64,000 nucleotides of DNA from Soonwooa sp032062245 (GCF_032062245.1 NZ_DAMBQF010000001.1:1-64000), one strand, 5' to 3'. Numbered from the stretch's first letter, positions 1 to 8,864 are shown. Made by a program: numbers and translations. Notes: generated by a model from the sequence alone, not told the origin.

Positions 1-99
1 TTTTAAACCAATTTATGCTTATTTTTGAAGAAAGGCTCAGATTATAAAATCCAAGTCCTAACTTTTTAACTTACACACTTAACGGGATAGTGTCTTCAA

Positions 100-126
100 A
101 AAGGAAATATTTCTCTGTTTTCCTTT
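100..126 (-). terminator. possible terminator of the GT-C-like gene
   Basis: Eight-base arms (AAAGGAAA at 100-107 and TTTCCTTT at 119-126) could form a hairpin. Read leftwards the second arm runs into a short T tract, about 60 bases beyond the stop of the leftward gene. The stem is AT-rich and weak. The rest of 1-186 shows no gene. Confidence 0.3.
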
Positions 127-186
127 GCGATAAGATAATTTTATCTTAAATCAATTATTTGAAATATTGCTTATCCCGAGCTCAGA

Positions 187-1782
187 TTATTTATACAACA
201 GCTGTTGTTTTACATTTTTATTAAGTTGGAAATGCTTAATGTTTTCTAATAGTTTATCCGCCTCTTGTTTATTAATTGCATACAAAACAACTGTATCTCT
301 TGCTGTTCCTCTGTTCTCAAAAATAGTCCAAGATGCAACTGCAATCCAATCTTTTGGCGGGTCATTTGGGAACCATCCAGGATAGATTATAGCAACTTTA
401 TATTGATTCTCTTTTGCATAGTCTTCTAAAAATTTGTGAAATTTATTATTAAATTCACTTTCTTCCAAACCTTTGTTATCAACAAAAAAATGAGTTACAT
501 CTGTAGATCCAAGCCCAACAATATCCAGCAAATCAACCTCAGAAAAATAAGAAATCGCACCAATGTCGTTTGCAATTACTTTTTGACCTTTGTAATAATC
601 ATGTAGAAAACGAGACATTTCCAATTGTTGTTCCTGAATATTTTTTGAAGCAACTCGCAATGCAAAATGAGAATAAAACACCAGATATACCCCAACTGCT
701 ACAAAACAAACGAAAGAACCGAAAAACAACTGTTGAATTCGACTCTGTTTTAATGTGATTTTCTTTGGGATTTTCAAGTATTTTCCCGATATCGAAATCA
801 CAACTACATACAACATTATCATGATGTAGTTTTCGTACCGGATTTTTATCAGTCCAAACAAGCTTTGCATCAATGCTACGGATACAACTAACCAAATAAA
901 AACTTCGTTTTTTACAATCGCGAGCAATCCTTTGTTCTTATAATTATCAAACAGATAAAGAGCTATACAGATAAATGGAAATAAGAACAACTTGTAAAAT
1001 GACACATTCATAAGAATTCCTTTTTTGAAAATCATCCAAATACTCATTAGAATATTACCATCCGGATAATTCCCTTTTATAAGGACAGAGTTGGGGAAAA
1101 AGTAACCGCCACATTGTATGGATATCAATCCAAAAACAACAATTGGAAGAAAACCAATCAATAGAACGCCTATGCCTTCTTTTATTCTTTTATTAATGAT
1201 GAGAATAGCTGTAAGCGCAGTTACAAAAAACATGCTTTCAAAACGGACCATTCCCAGTAACAATATAACCAAAATCAGTTTCAAATAATCTTTTGCCGCA
1301 TATCCACTTTGTTCATTCTGCTTGATATAATACAAGGCAATCACAGAAAGCATCATGTGAATTGTCTGCTCCATCCCAAGCAAAACCATCACATACAACA
1401 TAGACAAGACACTGATAAACATTCCAATTTTCAATAGTTTTTCTGAGAAGAAATCTTTGAAAAACCTATAAACCCAAAACACAGTTCCATACCCCGCCAA
1501 TACATTAATAATCATCGGATAATACAAATTATCTCCAAATAATTTTATAAGCAAACTTAGAATAAGCGTATAAAGTATGGATGACGATCCACTGTCAAAA
1601 TCTCCGGGATTAATAGACCAAAAACCTTGTTCTCCAAAATTTTTCGCTATTGCCAAATGAATATAAACATCATCCAACGGATAAACCAGTGCGTTACCTT
1701 GAGTTATAGAAAAGCCATAAATGAAATAAAACCCAATAAAAACAGTGAAAATCAGTAAGTAATAAAATAGAATTTTTTGCAT
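187..1782 (-). CDS. polytopic membrane protein, GT-C glycosyltransferase-like
   Basis: Predicted inner-membrane protein of about 531 residues, with roughly ten hydrophobic segments up to residue 390 and a soluble C-terminal domain that is probably periplasmic. An Asp-Asp pair (about residues 37-38, in PLDDVYIHLA) follows the first membrane segment, where GT-C enzymes of the PMT/ArnT type keep catalytic acids. The tail holds a NDIGAISYF...LDIVGLG block that resembles the C-terminal part of some GT-C-like proteins. I infer sugar transfer from a polyprenyl-phosphate donor; substrate and acceptor cannot be read. Start candidates are TTG 1803, ATG 1797 and ATG 1782. A -7 element at 1801-1808 favours 1782. 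The gene stands alone, divergent from the LRR gene. It could also be a membrane protein without transferase activity. Confidence 0.6.
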   Translation of the reverse strand: MQKILFYYLLIFTVFIGFYFIYGFSITQGNALVYPLDDVYIHLAIAKNFGEQGFWSINPGDFDSGSSSILYTLILSLLIKLFGDNLYYPMIINVLAGYGTVFWVYRFFKDFFSEKLLKIGMFISVLSMLYVMVLLGMEQTIHMMLSVIALYYIKQNEQSGYAAKDYLKLILVILLLGMVRFESMFFVTALTAILIINKRIKEGIGVLLIGFLPIVVFGLISIQCGGYFFPNSVLIKGNYPDGNILMSIWMIFKKGILMNVSFYKLFLFPFICIALYLFDNYKNKGLLAIVKNEVFIWLVVSVALMQSLFGLIKIRYENYIMIMLYVVVISISGKYLKIPKKITLKQSRIQQLFFGSFVCFVAVGVYLVFYSHFALRVASKNIQEQQLEMSRFLHDYYKGQKVIANDIGAISYFSEVDLLDIVGLGSTDVTHFFVDNKGLEESEFNNKFHKFLEDYAKENQYKVAIIYPGWFPNDPPKDWIAVASWTIFENRGTARDTVVLYAINKQEADKLLENIKHFQLNKNVKQQLLYK

Positions 1783-1800
1783 TATTTTTATTAACATTGC

Positions 1801-1808
1801 CAAAAATA
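1801..1808 (-). promoter_or_regulatory. -7 element (TAnnTTTG) for the GT-C-like gene
   Basis: TATTTTTG read leftwards fits the flavobacterial -7 consensus. Transcription would start near 1795, leaving a leader of about 13 bases before ATG 1782. No TTTG -33 element is present at the usual distance. Confidence 0.35.
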
Positions 1809-1853
1809 ATCATTAATTTTTAAAAAAACAGATTAACTAATTCTATTATCCAT

Positions 1854-1861
1854 TATATTTG
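1854..1861 (+). promoter_or_regulatory. -7 element (TAnnTTTG) for the LRR gene
   Basis: TATATTTG is an exact match to the flavobacterial -7 consensus. It ends 12 bases before ATG 1874 and 20 bases before TTG 1882, so the leader would be very short. No clear -33 TTTG is seen. Confidence 0.45.
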
Positions 1862-1881
1862 CGTTTTAATTTTATGAAGAT

Positions 1882-3507
1882 TTGAAAAAAACTCTACTTT
1901 TTATACTGATTTCCAATTTTATATGGGCACAATGGAGCATTTCTAACGCACAAAGAAATGCTTTAGTAAGCTTATACGACAATACCAATGGACAAAATTG
2001 GAATCGAACTTGGGACCTATCAAAAGATCCTAGAACATGGTTTGGTATTACTGTCAAAAATGGTGATGTTGTCCAAATTTCACTCAACAACAATGCTTTA
2101 AAAGGTGTTTTCCCATCTAACTTGGCTTTGTTTACAAAACTTCAAAAATTAGACTTAGGAAATAATGAACTAAATGGTGAAGTTGCACCCAGCCTTTCTA
2201 GTCTAGCATCGTTAACGGTTTTAGACATTTCTAATAATAGATTATCAGGCGATCCCAGTACTAGAATATCAGGTTTGACAAACCTTGAAGATTTAAGTAT
2301 TGGTGGTAACAATTTCGAAGTATCTGACCTTAACGCCAGTCTACAGAATTTCAGCAAATTAAAATCCCTGAATATTTCTCAGATGCAGCTAACAGAAATC
2401 CCTGCGAAGATTTCTACATTTTCTAATTTGCAACAACTTGACCTTAGCAACAACCAATTAACATCAGGTTTCGGTAGTTTAGCAAGCCTCACTTTGTTAC
2501 AAGAACTTAACTTGTCTAATAACCAGCTTAATACCATTCCGGCTGAAGTTGCAACACTTATTAAACTGTTAAAACTAGACCTCAGCCATAACAATATTTC
2601 TAATTATTCTAACCTTGGTAATGCGCTAAGCCTAGAACAATTAAACATCGCAGATAACAAGCTAGAGCAAATTCCTAGTAAGATTACGACGCTTCCCAAC
2701 CTTCTTAATCTTAACCTGAATCAAAATAATATTAAATCAGGATTATCAAATTTATCACAACTTAAAAATCTTCAACAGCTATCTATAGACGACAACGATC
2801 TTCGTGGTAGCTTTCCTACAGAACTTCTTAACATTCCAAGTCTTTTAATGTTATCACTTCGTGACAATCATTTGGAAGGCGAAATCCCAGCTAATATACC
2901 CGCAATTGCAGATGTTAGCAACAATAGATTTTCAAAGCAGGCTGTAGAAGCACAATTTACAAATCCTAACTTCAATTATGATAGTTTTTATTACTCGCCA
3001 CAACGTTACGACGGGCCTGCAGAAGTATTGGGTGTAATTGGTCAGCCCGCAAGTCTTTATCAATCTTTAAGCGGAACAGATTACAGTTTTACATGGTATA
3101 AAAATTTGGACGAAAACATGAACATCGGGACCGAAAATCTTTTCTTTAACGAGGTCAAATCCGAAGATTATGCGACTTACACTGTCGAAGCTTTCACTTA
3201 CAAAAAGATCGGCAACAATCTTATGCAATTATCACTTTTCCGTGAGCCGATTAAATTAACAGATAAATTGGGCGTTGAAGATCCATCAAGATCGATTAAG
3301 ATCTTCCCAAATCCAACAACAGATTTCATCAACATACTTGCCACCAACAAAAGCATCGAAAAAGTCCTTATCTACGACCTTAGTGGCAAACAAGTTATGT
3401 CGACGACAGCTACAAGAATCAATGTTTCGCGACTGCCTTCAGGCGTTTATATGTTGAACATCAAAACCGAAAACGGCATCAAAAACTTAAAATTTATCAA
3501 ACAATAA
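1882..3507 (+). CDS. secreted leucine-rich-repeat protein with T9SS sorting domain
   Basis: A 541-residue exported protein. An N-terminal signal peptide (KKTLLFILISNFIWAQ) is followed by about a dozen leucine-rich repeats (LxxLxLxxNxL pattern, residues ~65-340). Then come an Ig-like or linker region and a C-terminal type A type IX secretion signal (~460-541; IFPNPTTDFINI, then SGVYMLNI and the final KFIKQ). It is probably carried over the outer membrane by T9SS and displayed or released, with the LRR surface binding a protein or glycan ligand; the ligand is unknown. The start is odd: the reading frame opens with TTG at 1882, while ATG 1874 reads Met-Lys-Ile-stop. One extra T in the T run at 1880-1883 would give a normal MKILKKTLL start, so the start may be frameshifted. 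Confidence 0.85.
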   Translation: MKKTLLFILISNFIWAQWSISNAQRNALVSLYDNTNGQNWNRTWDLSKDPRTWFGITVKNGDVVQISLNNNALKGVFPSNLALFTKLQKLDLGNNELNGEVAPSLSSLASLTVLDISNNRLSGDPSTRISGLTNLEDLSIGGNNFEVSDLNASLQNFSKLKSLNISQMQLTEIPAKISTFSNLQQLDLSNNQLTSGFGSLASLTLLQELNLSNNQLNTIPAEVATLIKLLKLDLSHNNISNYSNLGNALSLEQLNIADNKLEQIPSKITTLPNLLNLNLNQNNIKSGLSNLSQLKNLQQLSIDDNDLRGSFPTELLNIPSLLMLSLRDNHLEGEIPANIPAIADVSNNRFSKQAVEAQFTNPNFNYDSFYYSPQRYDGPAEVLGVIGQPASLYQSLSGTDYSFTWYKNLDENMNIGTENLFFNEVKSEDYATYTVEAFTYKKIGNNLMQLSLFREPIKLTDKLGVEDPSRSIKIFPNPTTDFINILATNKSIEKVLIYDLSGKQVMSTTATRINVSRLPSGVYMLNIKTENGIKNLKFIKQ

Positions 3508-3571
3508 TTTGAAACTACGATAATAAAATTTTTCAGGAGCATGGCAATTTGTCATGCTTTTGTCTTTTACA

Positions 3572-3669
3572 CCCGCTGTCCGCTGTATCTTTAGGTTTGG
3601 CGCTCGGACGGCTCCGCTACGCTCCGCCGCCTCACGCCAACCCAAAGGATGCCGCTTCCATCGGGGCTA
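3572..3669 (+). repeat. GC-rich intergenic repeat, family 1, copy A
   Basis: A 98-base element opening with CCCGCTGTCCGCTGTATCTTT and closing with AAAGGATGCCGCTTCCATC plus GGGGCTA. Between the conserved ends lies a self-complementary GC-rich middle (TTTGGCG against CGCCAA). Copies B (34289-34386, inverted) and C (47209-47292) share both ends but differ in the middle. It fills most of the gap between the LRR gene and pncB and contains no open frame. Confidence 0.85.
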
Positions 3670-3729
3670 ATTATTGAAGATTCCACATTCTTTTGACTAA
3701 AACTTATAACACAGAAAACGATAATTCAG

Positions 3730-3737
3730 TAGATTTG
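3730..3737 (+). promoter_or_regulatory. -7 element (TAnnTTTG) for pncB
   Basis: TAGATTTG lies 16 bases before the pncB ATG. The spacing gives a leader of roughly 10 bases. There is no TTTG at the expected -33 distance, so this is a half-promoter match only. Confidence 0.4.
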
Positions 3738-3753
3738 TATAAAACAAGCTTTT

Positions 3754-4932
3754 ATGCAACATGTAAGACTAAAATCAATCCTAGATAACGATTTCTACAA
3801 AATAACGATGCAAAATGCCGTCGTAAAACTCTTCACCAACGAAATCGTCAAATACGAATTCATCAACCGAGGTCAACATAACTTCCCAGATAACTTTGCC
3901 GATGAACTTCGCAAAGCCGTTGACGACATGGCAAACCTAAAACTTACCAAAGAAGAAAAAGCCTATCTCCGCAAGACTTGTCCGTATCTTAGTCTTCCCT
4001 ATCTGGACTTTTTAGAAGGTTATCAATACGATCCTAGCGAAGTCAAAATCGAACAAAATGGCAGCGACGTTAAAGTCAGCGTCGAAGGTTATTGGTACCG
4101 TACAATACTTTGGGAAGTTCCTATTCTAGCATTGATCAGCGAATTACATTATGAGATGAACCATTTCGAAAGACAGTCCAACCAAGAAGTCATTGATAAA
4201 ACCGTCGAAAAAGGAAAGCATTTGACTGACCTTGGCGTTTCTTTCGCCGAATTTGGGACACGAAGAAGACATTCTTATCACGTTCACAATTTGGTAATGG
4301 AAGCACTTTTGCAAGACGAAAACTCAACTTTCATTGGAACATCGAATGTGCATTTCGCCATGAAATTTAATGTAAAACCAATCGGTACCCACGCCCACGA
4401 ATGGTTTATGTTCCACGCGGCTGAATTCGGTTTCAAAATGGCAAATTCTTTAGCCTTAGAACATTGGATTGACGTTTATCGTGGTGATTTGGGTGTTGCA
4501 TTGTCCGACACTTATACAACCGATGTGTTCTTCCAGCAGTTTGACAAAAAGTTTTCAAAACTCTTTGATGGCGTGCGTCATGACAGCGGTGATCCAATAG
4601 AATTTGCTGAGAAAACCATCGCGCATTATCAATCTTTGGGCATTAATCCGCTTTTCAAATACATTATTTTTTCGGATGGGCTTAACCTCGAAAAAGTGGA
4701 CGAAATTACAAAAGCTTGTCGTGGAAAAATCGGAATTTCATTTGGGATTGGCACCAACCTTACCAACGATGTCGGCCTAAAACCTATGAACATCGTTATG
4801 AAATTAATCGGTGTACAAGCGCCCAATAAAGAATGGATACCGACTGTAAAACTGTCTGACGAAAAAGGAAAATACACGGGCGATCCAAAAATGATAGAAC
4901 TTGCAAAAGAGTTTTTAAGAATCCAGGAATAA
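3754..4932 (+). CDS. pncB: nicotinate phosphoribosyltransferase
   Basis: A 392-residue cytoplasmic enzyme, close to the roughly 400 residues of E. coli PncB. It joins nicotinate to PRPP with ATP hydrolysis, forming nicotinate mononucleotide in the Preiss-Handler salvage route to NAD. Family blocks are visible: LDNDFYKITMQNAV at the N terminus, FAEFGTRRRHS (~165-175), GTSNVHFA, the GTHAHEW block (~210) that probably holds the phosphorylatable histidine, VRHDSGDP and the glycine-rich ISFGIGTNLTNDVG near the C terminus. It is monocistronic, preceded by repeat copy A and followed by a family-3 repeat, so it seems to have its own promoter. Confidence 0.96.
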   Translation: MQHVRLKSILDNDFYKITMQNAVVKLFTNEIVKYEFINRGQHNFPDNFADELRKAVDDMANLKLTKEEKAYLRKTCPYLSLPYLDFLEGYQYDPSEVKIEQNGSDVKVSVEGYWYRTILWEVPILALISELHYEMNHFERQSNQEVIDKTVEKGKHLTDLGVSFAEFGTRRRHSYHVHNLVMEALLQDENSTFIGTSNVHFAMKFNVKPIGTHAHEWFMFHAAEFGFKMANSLALEHWIDVYRGDLGVALSDTYTTDVFFQQFDKKFSKLFDGVRHDSGDPIEFAEKTIAHYQSLGINPLFKYIIFSDGLNLEKVDEITKACRGKIGISFGIGTNLTNDVGLKPMNIVMKLIGVQAPNKEWIPTVKLSDEKGKYTGDPKMIELAKEFLRIQE

Positions 4933-4945
4933 TTACCCGTCATTT

Positions 4946-5077
4946 GCGTGAGGGCGAAGCGCATTGTCGGAGCTCGTTTTTTTTTCAAAAAAACAGCGAC
5001 TGTGCGAAGACCGACCCGAAAGAGGAAATGGCGTGCGAGCGAAGCGAGCGCATAATTTCCGAATGAGGGACACGCCC
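4946..5077 (-). repeat. GC-rich intergenic repeat, family 3, copy E
   Basis: Occupies almost all of the gap between pncB and the YciI-like gene. Read on the minus strand it starts GGGCGTGTCC, passes a GGGTCG motif and ends near CTCACGC, matching the layout of the element at 11122-11340. It contains a hairpin with a GCGAGCGAAGCGAGCGC core (about 5033-5052). The downstream gene starts only 5 bases after it. Confidence 0.7.
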
Positions 5078-5081
5078 AAAA

Positions 5082-5546
5082 ATGTTAAAAGCTATGAACC
5101 AACTATTAACATTCGTATTCGGCATCTGCGCCGCAATAGGATTTGGACAGAATAAGAACTACGATAAAAAAATCGCAGATTCGCTGAGTGCAGATCAATA
5201 CGGCATGCGTCCTTACGTTATCGTCATGCTGAAAACTGGTCCAACAAAAATTGACGACAAAAAGAAAATGTCAGAATTGATGCGCGGACATCTCGATAAT
5301 ATTGGGAAGCTTGCAAAAGATGGAAAACTGTCTGTAGCAGGACCTTTCTTTGATAAAAACGAAAGAGATTATCGCGGCATGTTTATCTTTAATGTTAAAA
5401 CTATTGAAGAAGCAGATGCTTTAGTAAAAACTGATCCTGCGATTATGGCGGGTGTTTTTGCTTATGAAAGTTTCAAATGGTATGGATCAGCGGCTTTACC
5501 AATGTATCTGAAATATCACGAAAAAATTTCTAAAGAAAATCCTTAG
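5082..5546 (+). CDS. secreted YciI-like (YCII domain) protein
   Basis: A 154-residue protein with a short hydrophobic N terminus (MLKAMNQLLTFVFGICAAIG, likely signal peptide ending at FGQ) and a YCII/dimeric alpha-beta barrel domain (~40-130). The domain is marked by YVIVMLKTGP, an RGHLDNIGKLAKDGKL helix and AGPFFDKN. Members of this superfamily include small hydrolases, dehalogenases and dimerisation modules; the reaction here is unknown. Export would be unusual but is seen in Bacteroidota. ATG 5094 is an alternative start. Only 3 bases separate it from the next gene, so the two are probably co-transcribed. Confidence 0.75.
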   Translation: MLKAMNQLLTFVFGICAAIGFGQNKNYDKKIADSLSADQYGMRPYVIVMLKTGPTKIDDKKKMSELMRGHLDNIGKLAKDGKLSVAGPFFDKNERDYRGMFIFNVKTIEEADALVKTDPAIMAGVFAYESFKWYGSAALPMYLKYHEKISKENP

Positions 5547-5549
5547 ATC

Positions 5550-6128
5550 ATGGAAAGCAATTATCTCGAAAGCGTTAAAAAACAGTTCGAATATTACAAA
5601 AGTATTGGCGATAAAACCTTCGAGCAACTTTCGGATGACACTTTGTTTTGGCAATACAACGAAGAAAGCAACAGCATTGCAATTATCGTAAAACATCTTT
5701 GGAGAACTATGTTGTCGCGCTGGACAGATTTTTTGACAACTGATGGCGAAAAAGATAATCGCAATCGTGACTCAGAGTTTGAAAATGATATAAAATCTCG
5801 CACAGATTTATTAGAAAAATGGAATGCTGGCTGGAATTGTCTTTTTTCAGCATTGAATGACTTGACGAAAAATGACTTGGATAAAATCATCTACATTCGC
5901 AACCAGGGTCGTACGGTTTTGGAAGCCTTCAACAGACAATTGGCCCATTATCCATATCATGTTGGGCAAATTGTTTTAATAGGAAAAATGATTGCCGACA
6001 ACAATTGGAAAAGTCTATCTATCCCAAAAGGAAATTCGAAAGTGTCTAATGATGAAAAATTTTCGCAACCGAAACATCAAGAACACTTCACCGAAGAAAT
6101 GCTTAGAAAACTTGAAAATAATCAATAA
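5550..6128 (+). CDS. DinB-superfamily protein, DUF1572 type
   Basis: A 192-residue cytoplasmic protein of the DinB-like four-helix-bundle fold. The pattern is a helix with SIAIIVKHLWRTMLSRW (~45-60), then LEAFNRQLAHYPYHVGQIV (~125-145). The histidines KHL and YHVGQ occupy the positions that bind a divalent metal in this superfamily. Related proteins (YkkA/DUF1572) are thought to act as metal-dependent thiol- or damage-linked enzymes, but none of this subgroup is well characterised, so no reaction is assigned. It is second in a probable two-gene unit and is followed by a strong hairpin terminator. Confidence 0.8.
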   Translation: MESNYLESVKKQFEYYKSIGDKTFEQLSDDTLFWQYNEESNSIAIIVKHLWRTMLSRWTDFLTTDGEKDNRNRDSEFENDIKSRTDLLEKWNAGWNCLFSALNDLTKNDLDKIIYIRNQGRTVLEAFNRQLAHYPYHVGQIVLIGKMIADNNWKSLSIPKGNSKVSNDEKFSQPKHQEHFTEEMLRKLENNQ

Positions 6129-6130
6129 CA

Positions 6131-6160
6131 AAAAAACACTCGAAGATTCGAGTGTTTTTT
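6131..6160. terminator. bidirectional intrinsic terminator
   Basis: Perfect 14-base arms (6131-6144 and 6147-6160, core ACACTCGAA/TTCGAGTGT) with A and T tracts on the two sides. It lies between convergent genes, so it can end the rightward DinB-like unit and the leftward sigma-factor operon. Confidence 0.85.
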
Positions 6161-6197
6161 GTTTGAAAAATATAGTTTTGAGTGAAAAATGTTTGAA

Positions 6198-6752
6198 CTA
6201 AGATTTTTGGCTGATAAGTTTTGATTTTGAATTTTTAAAATTGATTTTCACTTTCGCATTTTGTCCTGCAGCCACCAATTTCGAAATATCATCCATTGTA
6301 AATTTGCCAGTTACATCGACAAATACGGCATCGCGATCTTGCGAGTTAACCACAATCATTAATTTTTTAATCGTATCATCTATCTGTTGCGCATTGATGT
6401 TGATAATATCACCTTCGCTGCGGATTGATGCCCATTCTTGAAACTTTTCATCATTAAGATAAGTCGTAAATTCTGACATTACTTTCGGACTCATATTCTC
6501 GGAAACCATCACTCGGATTTTAGAAACTTTCTTAACCAAATTAATAACTTCTTCGTTATCGCCTTCGTTTCGTAACTGATTTTTAAGATAAGTTTTTGCT
6601 AAAAAAGTAGGCACATTAATGCTCATGTAATTGGCTTGACCTCTATATTGTGGTGCATTAAAAAAGTCAACAGACGGCTTTTGCGAAACAATGCAAGATT
6701 GTAAACTTAGTAATGCAAAAGACAAAACGGGAAAGAATAGATATTTTTTCAT
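6198..6752 (-). CDS. DUF4252 lipoprotein
   Basis: A 184-residue predicted lipoprotein: the signal peptide ends in LQSC with Cys20 as the lipidation site. The rest is a DUF4252 domain (VPTFLAKTYL, then KKVSKIRVMVSEN, a YLNDEKFQEW helix and DAVFVDVTGKFTMDDISKL). DUF4252 proteins are Bacteroidota envelope proteins of unknown function. It is the last gene of the sigma / anti-sigma operon, 66 bases after a larger protein carrying the same domain, so it is probably a target of that regulatory module. Which membrane it is anchored in cannot be determined. Confidence 0.85.
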   Translation of the reverse strand: MKKYLFFPVLSFALLSLQSCIVSQKPSVDFFNAPQYRGQANYMSINVPTFLAKTYLKNQLRNEGDNEEVINLVKKVSKIRVMVSENMSPKVMSEFTTYLNDEKFQEWASIRSEGDIININAQQIDDTIKKLMIVVNSQDRDAVFVDVTGKFTMDDISKLVAAGQNAKVKINFKNSKSKLISQKS

Positions 6753-6818
6753 GGGATAATATTTTATTTAATTTTTAAACTTAAAATCGTCTAAAAAAGT
6801 GATTGGTGAAAAGTAATA

Positions 6819-8090
6819 TTAATTGATCTGAGTAATACTTGCACCCGTTATTTTCTTAACATCGGTCACAATATTACTAGGATTCCCTTTGTACTGAACC
6901 GACGCTGCAGAAGACACTTGTGCTGTCAAAGCATCGCTAACCGCTAGTTTTACACTACTTCCAGAAGATGCACTAACAGTCGCTTTTTTAGAAGTAAAAC
7001 CAACTCCGTCCAAAGCTGCGCCGCTCGAAACGCTGTAGGCAACATTATCGCCAGAGCCGTTAAGTCTTACAAAAGAGCCACTTGATACATCGATCGCCAA
7101 AGCATTTGTTTTTAAATCCATTCTAATGTTAGATCCAGAGCTTGCTTGTAAAGCTGCTGAAGACGAAATATCAAACTTGCCATCGATACGCGATCCAGAA
7201 GTCGCTTCAACTGCTAAAGCACGATCCGTAATGGTATTCATCGCTTGGAAGCTCGCACCAGATTTCGTGACAATGCGATTCATCTTCGGAGCAGAAACAA
7301 TTACCGTCAAATTTCTGATATTTAAATTTTTAACACCATTATTTCTGATGAAAACTTTTAGTACACCGTTTTCAACTTCGGTAATAATGTACTTTAGTTT
7401 ATCAGGTTCTACATCTACAAAAACCGATTGATTGGCAGCTTGCGTAAATTTTACACTCACACCAGTTGATACTTCGATGCCATCAAAATTTGCAACCTTT
7501 CTTTCGCTTTTAGAATTCTCATCTGACGTCGAATTAATGCTCGAAATCGGATTAAGTGCTGTTACATTTTTAGTTTCTTGTATTAAATTAGAAACATCAT
7601 CCATAGAGATTTTCCCATCCAACATCATCAAAATGGTGCTTTCATCAGTAGAAATATTTAATAACAAATCATTTAACACACCATCTTTTGCTTCTGAAGC
7701 TAAGAACTTGATTTTGTTATCACGACTATTGACAGTCATCAATTCTTCGTACTTCATCGCCTTAATCGCTGATAAAACACTATTTTTTTGGTTCTCATAA
7801 TTCTGCAACGGAATTTTATTTTCCGCAGCCAACTCCGCTGGGAAAGTTGGTTTTTCCATGATCATGATATTAAGACCTTGGATTTTGCTTAACAAAGGTT
7901 TTATTTTACTCAACTCGGAGTCACCGATGTTAAGTTTGTTCAACATGCCGAACATTGGTTTAGCAATCTTTATCGTCGTGACACCTTGTGAGTCTTGATA
8001 TTGCGTGAATAACTGATTCAGCTTTTCGGACTGACCATAAATATTGGTCGATAAGAAAAACAGGACGAGTAATATTGATAGTTTTTTCAT
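6819..8090 (-). CDS. DUF4252 plus head-GIN (DUF2807) envelope protein
   Basis: A 423-residue exported protein (signal peptide MKKLSILLVLFFLSTNIYG). The N-terminal half (~20-175) is a DUF4252 domain like that of the next gene. The C-terminal half (~200-405) is a head-GIN/DUF2807 adhesin domain: it begins VANFDGIEVSTGVSVKFTQ and continues as a beta-helix-like ladder with recurring SSGS turns. DUF2807 is often called a putative auto-transporter adhesin, but its role is unproved. The fusion of the two domains in one chain, inside a sigma-factor operon, suggests an envelope-stress or surface-sensing role. This is inference; no enzyme motif is seen. Confidence 0.85.
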   Translation of the reverse strand: MKKLSILLVLFFLSTNIYGQSEKLNQLFTQYQDSQGVTTIKIAKPMFGMLNKLNIGDSELSKIKPLLSKIQGLNIMIMEKPTFPAELAAENKIPLQNYENQKNSVLSAIKAMKYEELMTVNSRDNKIKFLASEAKDGVLNDLLLNISTDESTILMMLDGKISMDDVSNLIQETKNVTALNPISSINSTSDENSKSERKVANFDGIEVSTGVSVKFTQAANQSVFVDVEPDKLKYIITEVENGVLKVFIRNNGVKNLNIRNLTVIVSAPKMNRIVTKSGASFQAMNTITDRALAVEATSGSRIDGKFDISSSAALQASSGSNIRMDLKTNALAIDVSSGSFVRLNGSGDNVAYSVSSGAALDGVGFTSKKATVSASSGSSVKLAVSDALTAQVSSAASVQYKGNPSNIVTDVKKITGASITQIN

Positions 8091-8120
8091 TGTCTTAAAA
8101 TTATAAAAATCAGTTCGTAT

Positions 8121-8864
8121 TTACTTTACACTTTGCGCTTGGTCAACAGTCTGGCTAACATTACTTGCAAGATAGTTAAAAGCGTCTTCTGTTAGTGCCA
8201 AAGCTTCTTGCTCGTTGTATACAGGTTTTCCGTTGATCATCACGTAACTTGGGTTGTAGGCAACCTCGCTTTTGCTTGATGGTTTTGCCTGATTATTTTT
8301 TGCCGGGGAAGATGTCTCTGGTTTTGATGTCGTTGTCGCAACCTGATTCACCCTTGGGGTCTTTGTTTCAATTGTTGTAGGTTCAGAGATGTTTGCCTCT
8401 GTATCGTGCTTTGTTGGCTCTTCTATATCTTGAGAACCTAAATCTTTCGGTATAGTTTGTTCTGGTTCTGGTTCTACTGGTTCTGTATCTTGTTTAACAA
8501 CGCTTTTCAAAGGTTTATTAAAATCACCATTTTCTTCATTAACAAAAAGGTAACCACCTAAAATACCCATAAACATTACTAAACTTGCTGCCATCCAATA
8601 ATTCTTCAAACCGCTTCCGAATTTTGGTTTTGCTGTAACTAACGGAATAATTGGTGTCGTCTCTTCAACTTGCTTTTCTTCCGCAGCTTCTACTTTCGAT
8701 AAAAAACTATCGAAATCCATCATCATCTTTTCCTGTTTCTCTTCTCTTAGAAAAGAAAAATAAGGATCGTCGCTTTCTTGTTTTAGAAGTTCTTCTTCTT
8801 CGGGCGACAGCTCCTCACCTTCAAAAAATCTATACTCCCAATCCTTGTATTTGTCGGTTTTCAT
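8121..8864 (-). CDS. probable anti-sigma factor, single-pass membrane protein
   Basis: A 247-residue protein with an acidic cytoplasmic N-terminal part (DWEYRFFEGEELSPEEEELL) of the kind that binds sigma factors in Bacteroidota. One membrane segment follows (~89-108, WMAASLVMFMGILGGYLFV), then a Pro/Thr/Glu-rich periplasmic stretch (~115-200) and a short C-terminal domain. There is no zinc-binding HxxxCxxC motif, so it is not a ZAS-type anti-sigma factor. Its start codon lies 35 bases inside the 3' end of the sigma gene, implying translational coupling. The assignment rests on position and topology, not on a strong family motif. Confidence 0.75.
   Translation of the reverse strand: MKTDKYKDWEYRFFEGEELSPEEEELLKQESDDPYFSFLREEKQEKMMMDFDSFLSKVEAAEEKQVEETTPIIPLVTAKPKFGSGLKNYWMAASLVMFMGILGGYLFVNEENGDFNKPLKSVVKQDTEPVEPEPEQTIPKDLGSQDIEEPTKHDTEANISEPTTIETKTPRVNQVATTTSKPETSSPAKNNQAKPSSKSEVAYNPSYVMINGKPVYNEQEALALTEDAFNYLASNVSQTVDQAQSVK

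Noticed and set aside
133..151. Short AAGATAA/TTATCTT hairpin at the left edge
   Set aside because: AT-only seven-base arms occur by chance in this AT-rich sequence; no gene or tail supports a function.
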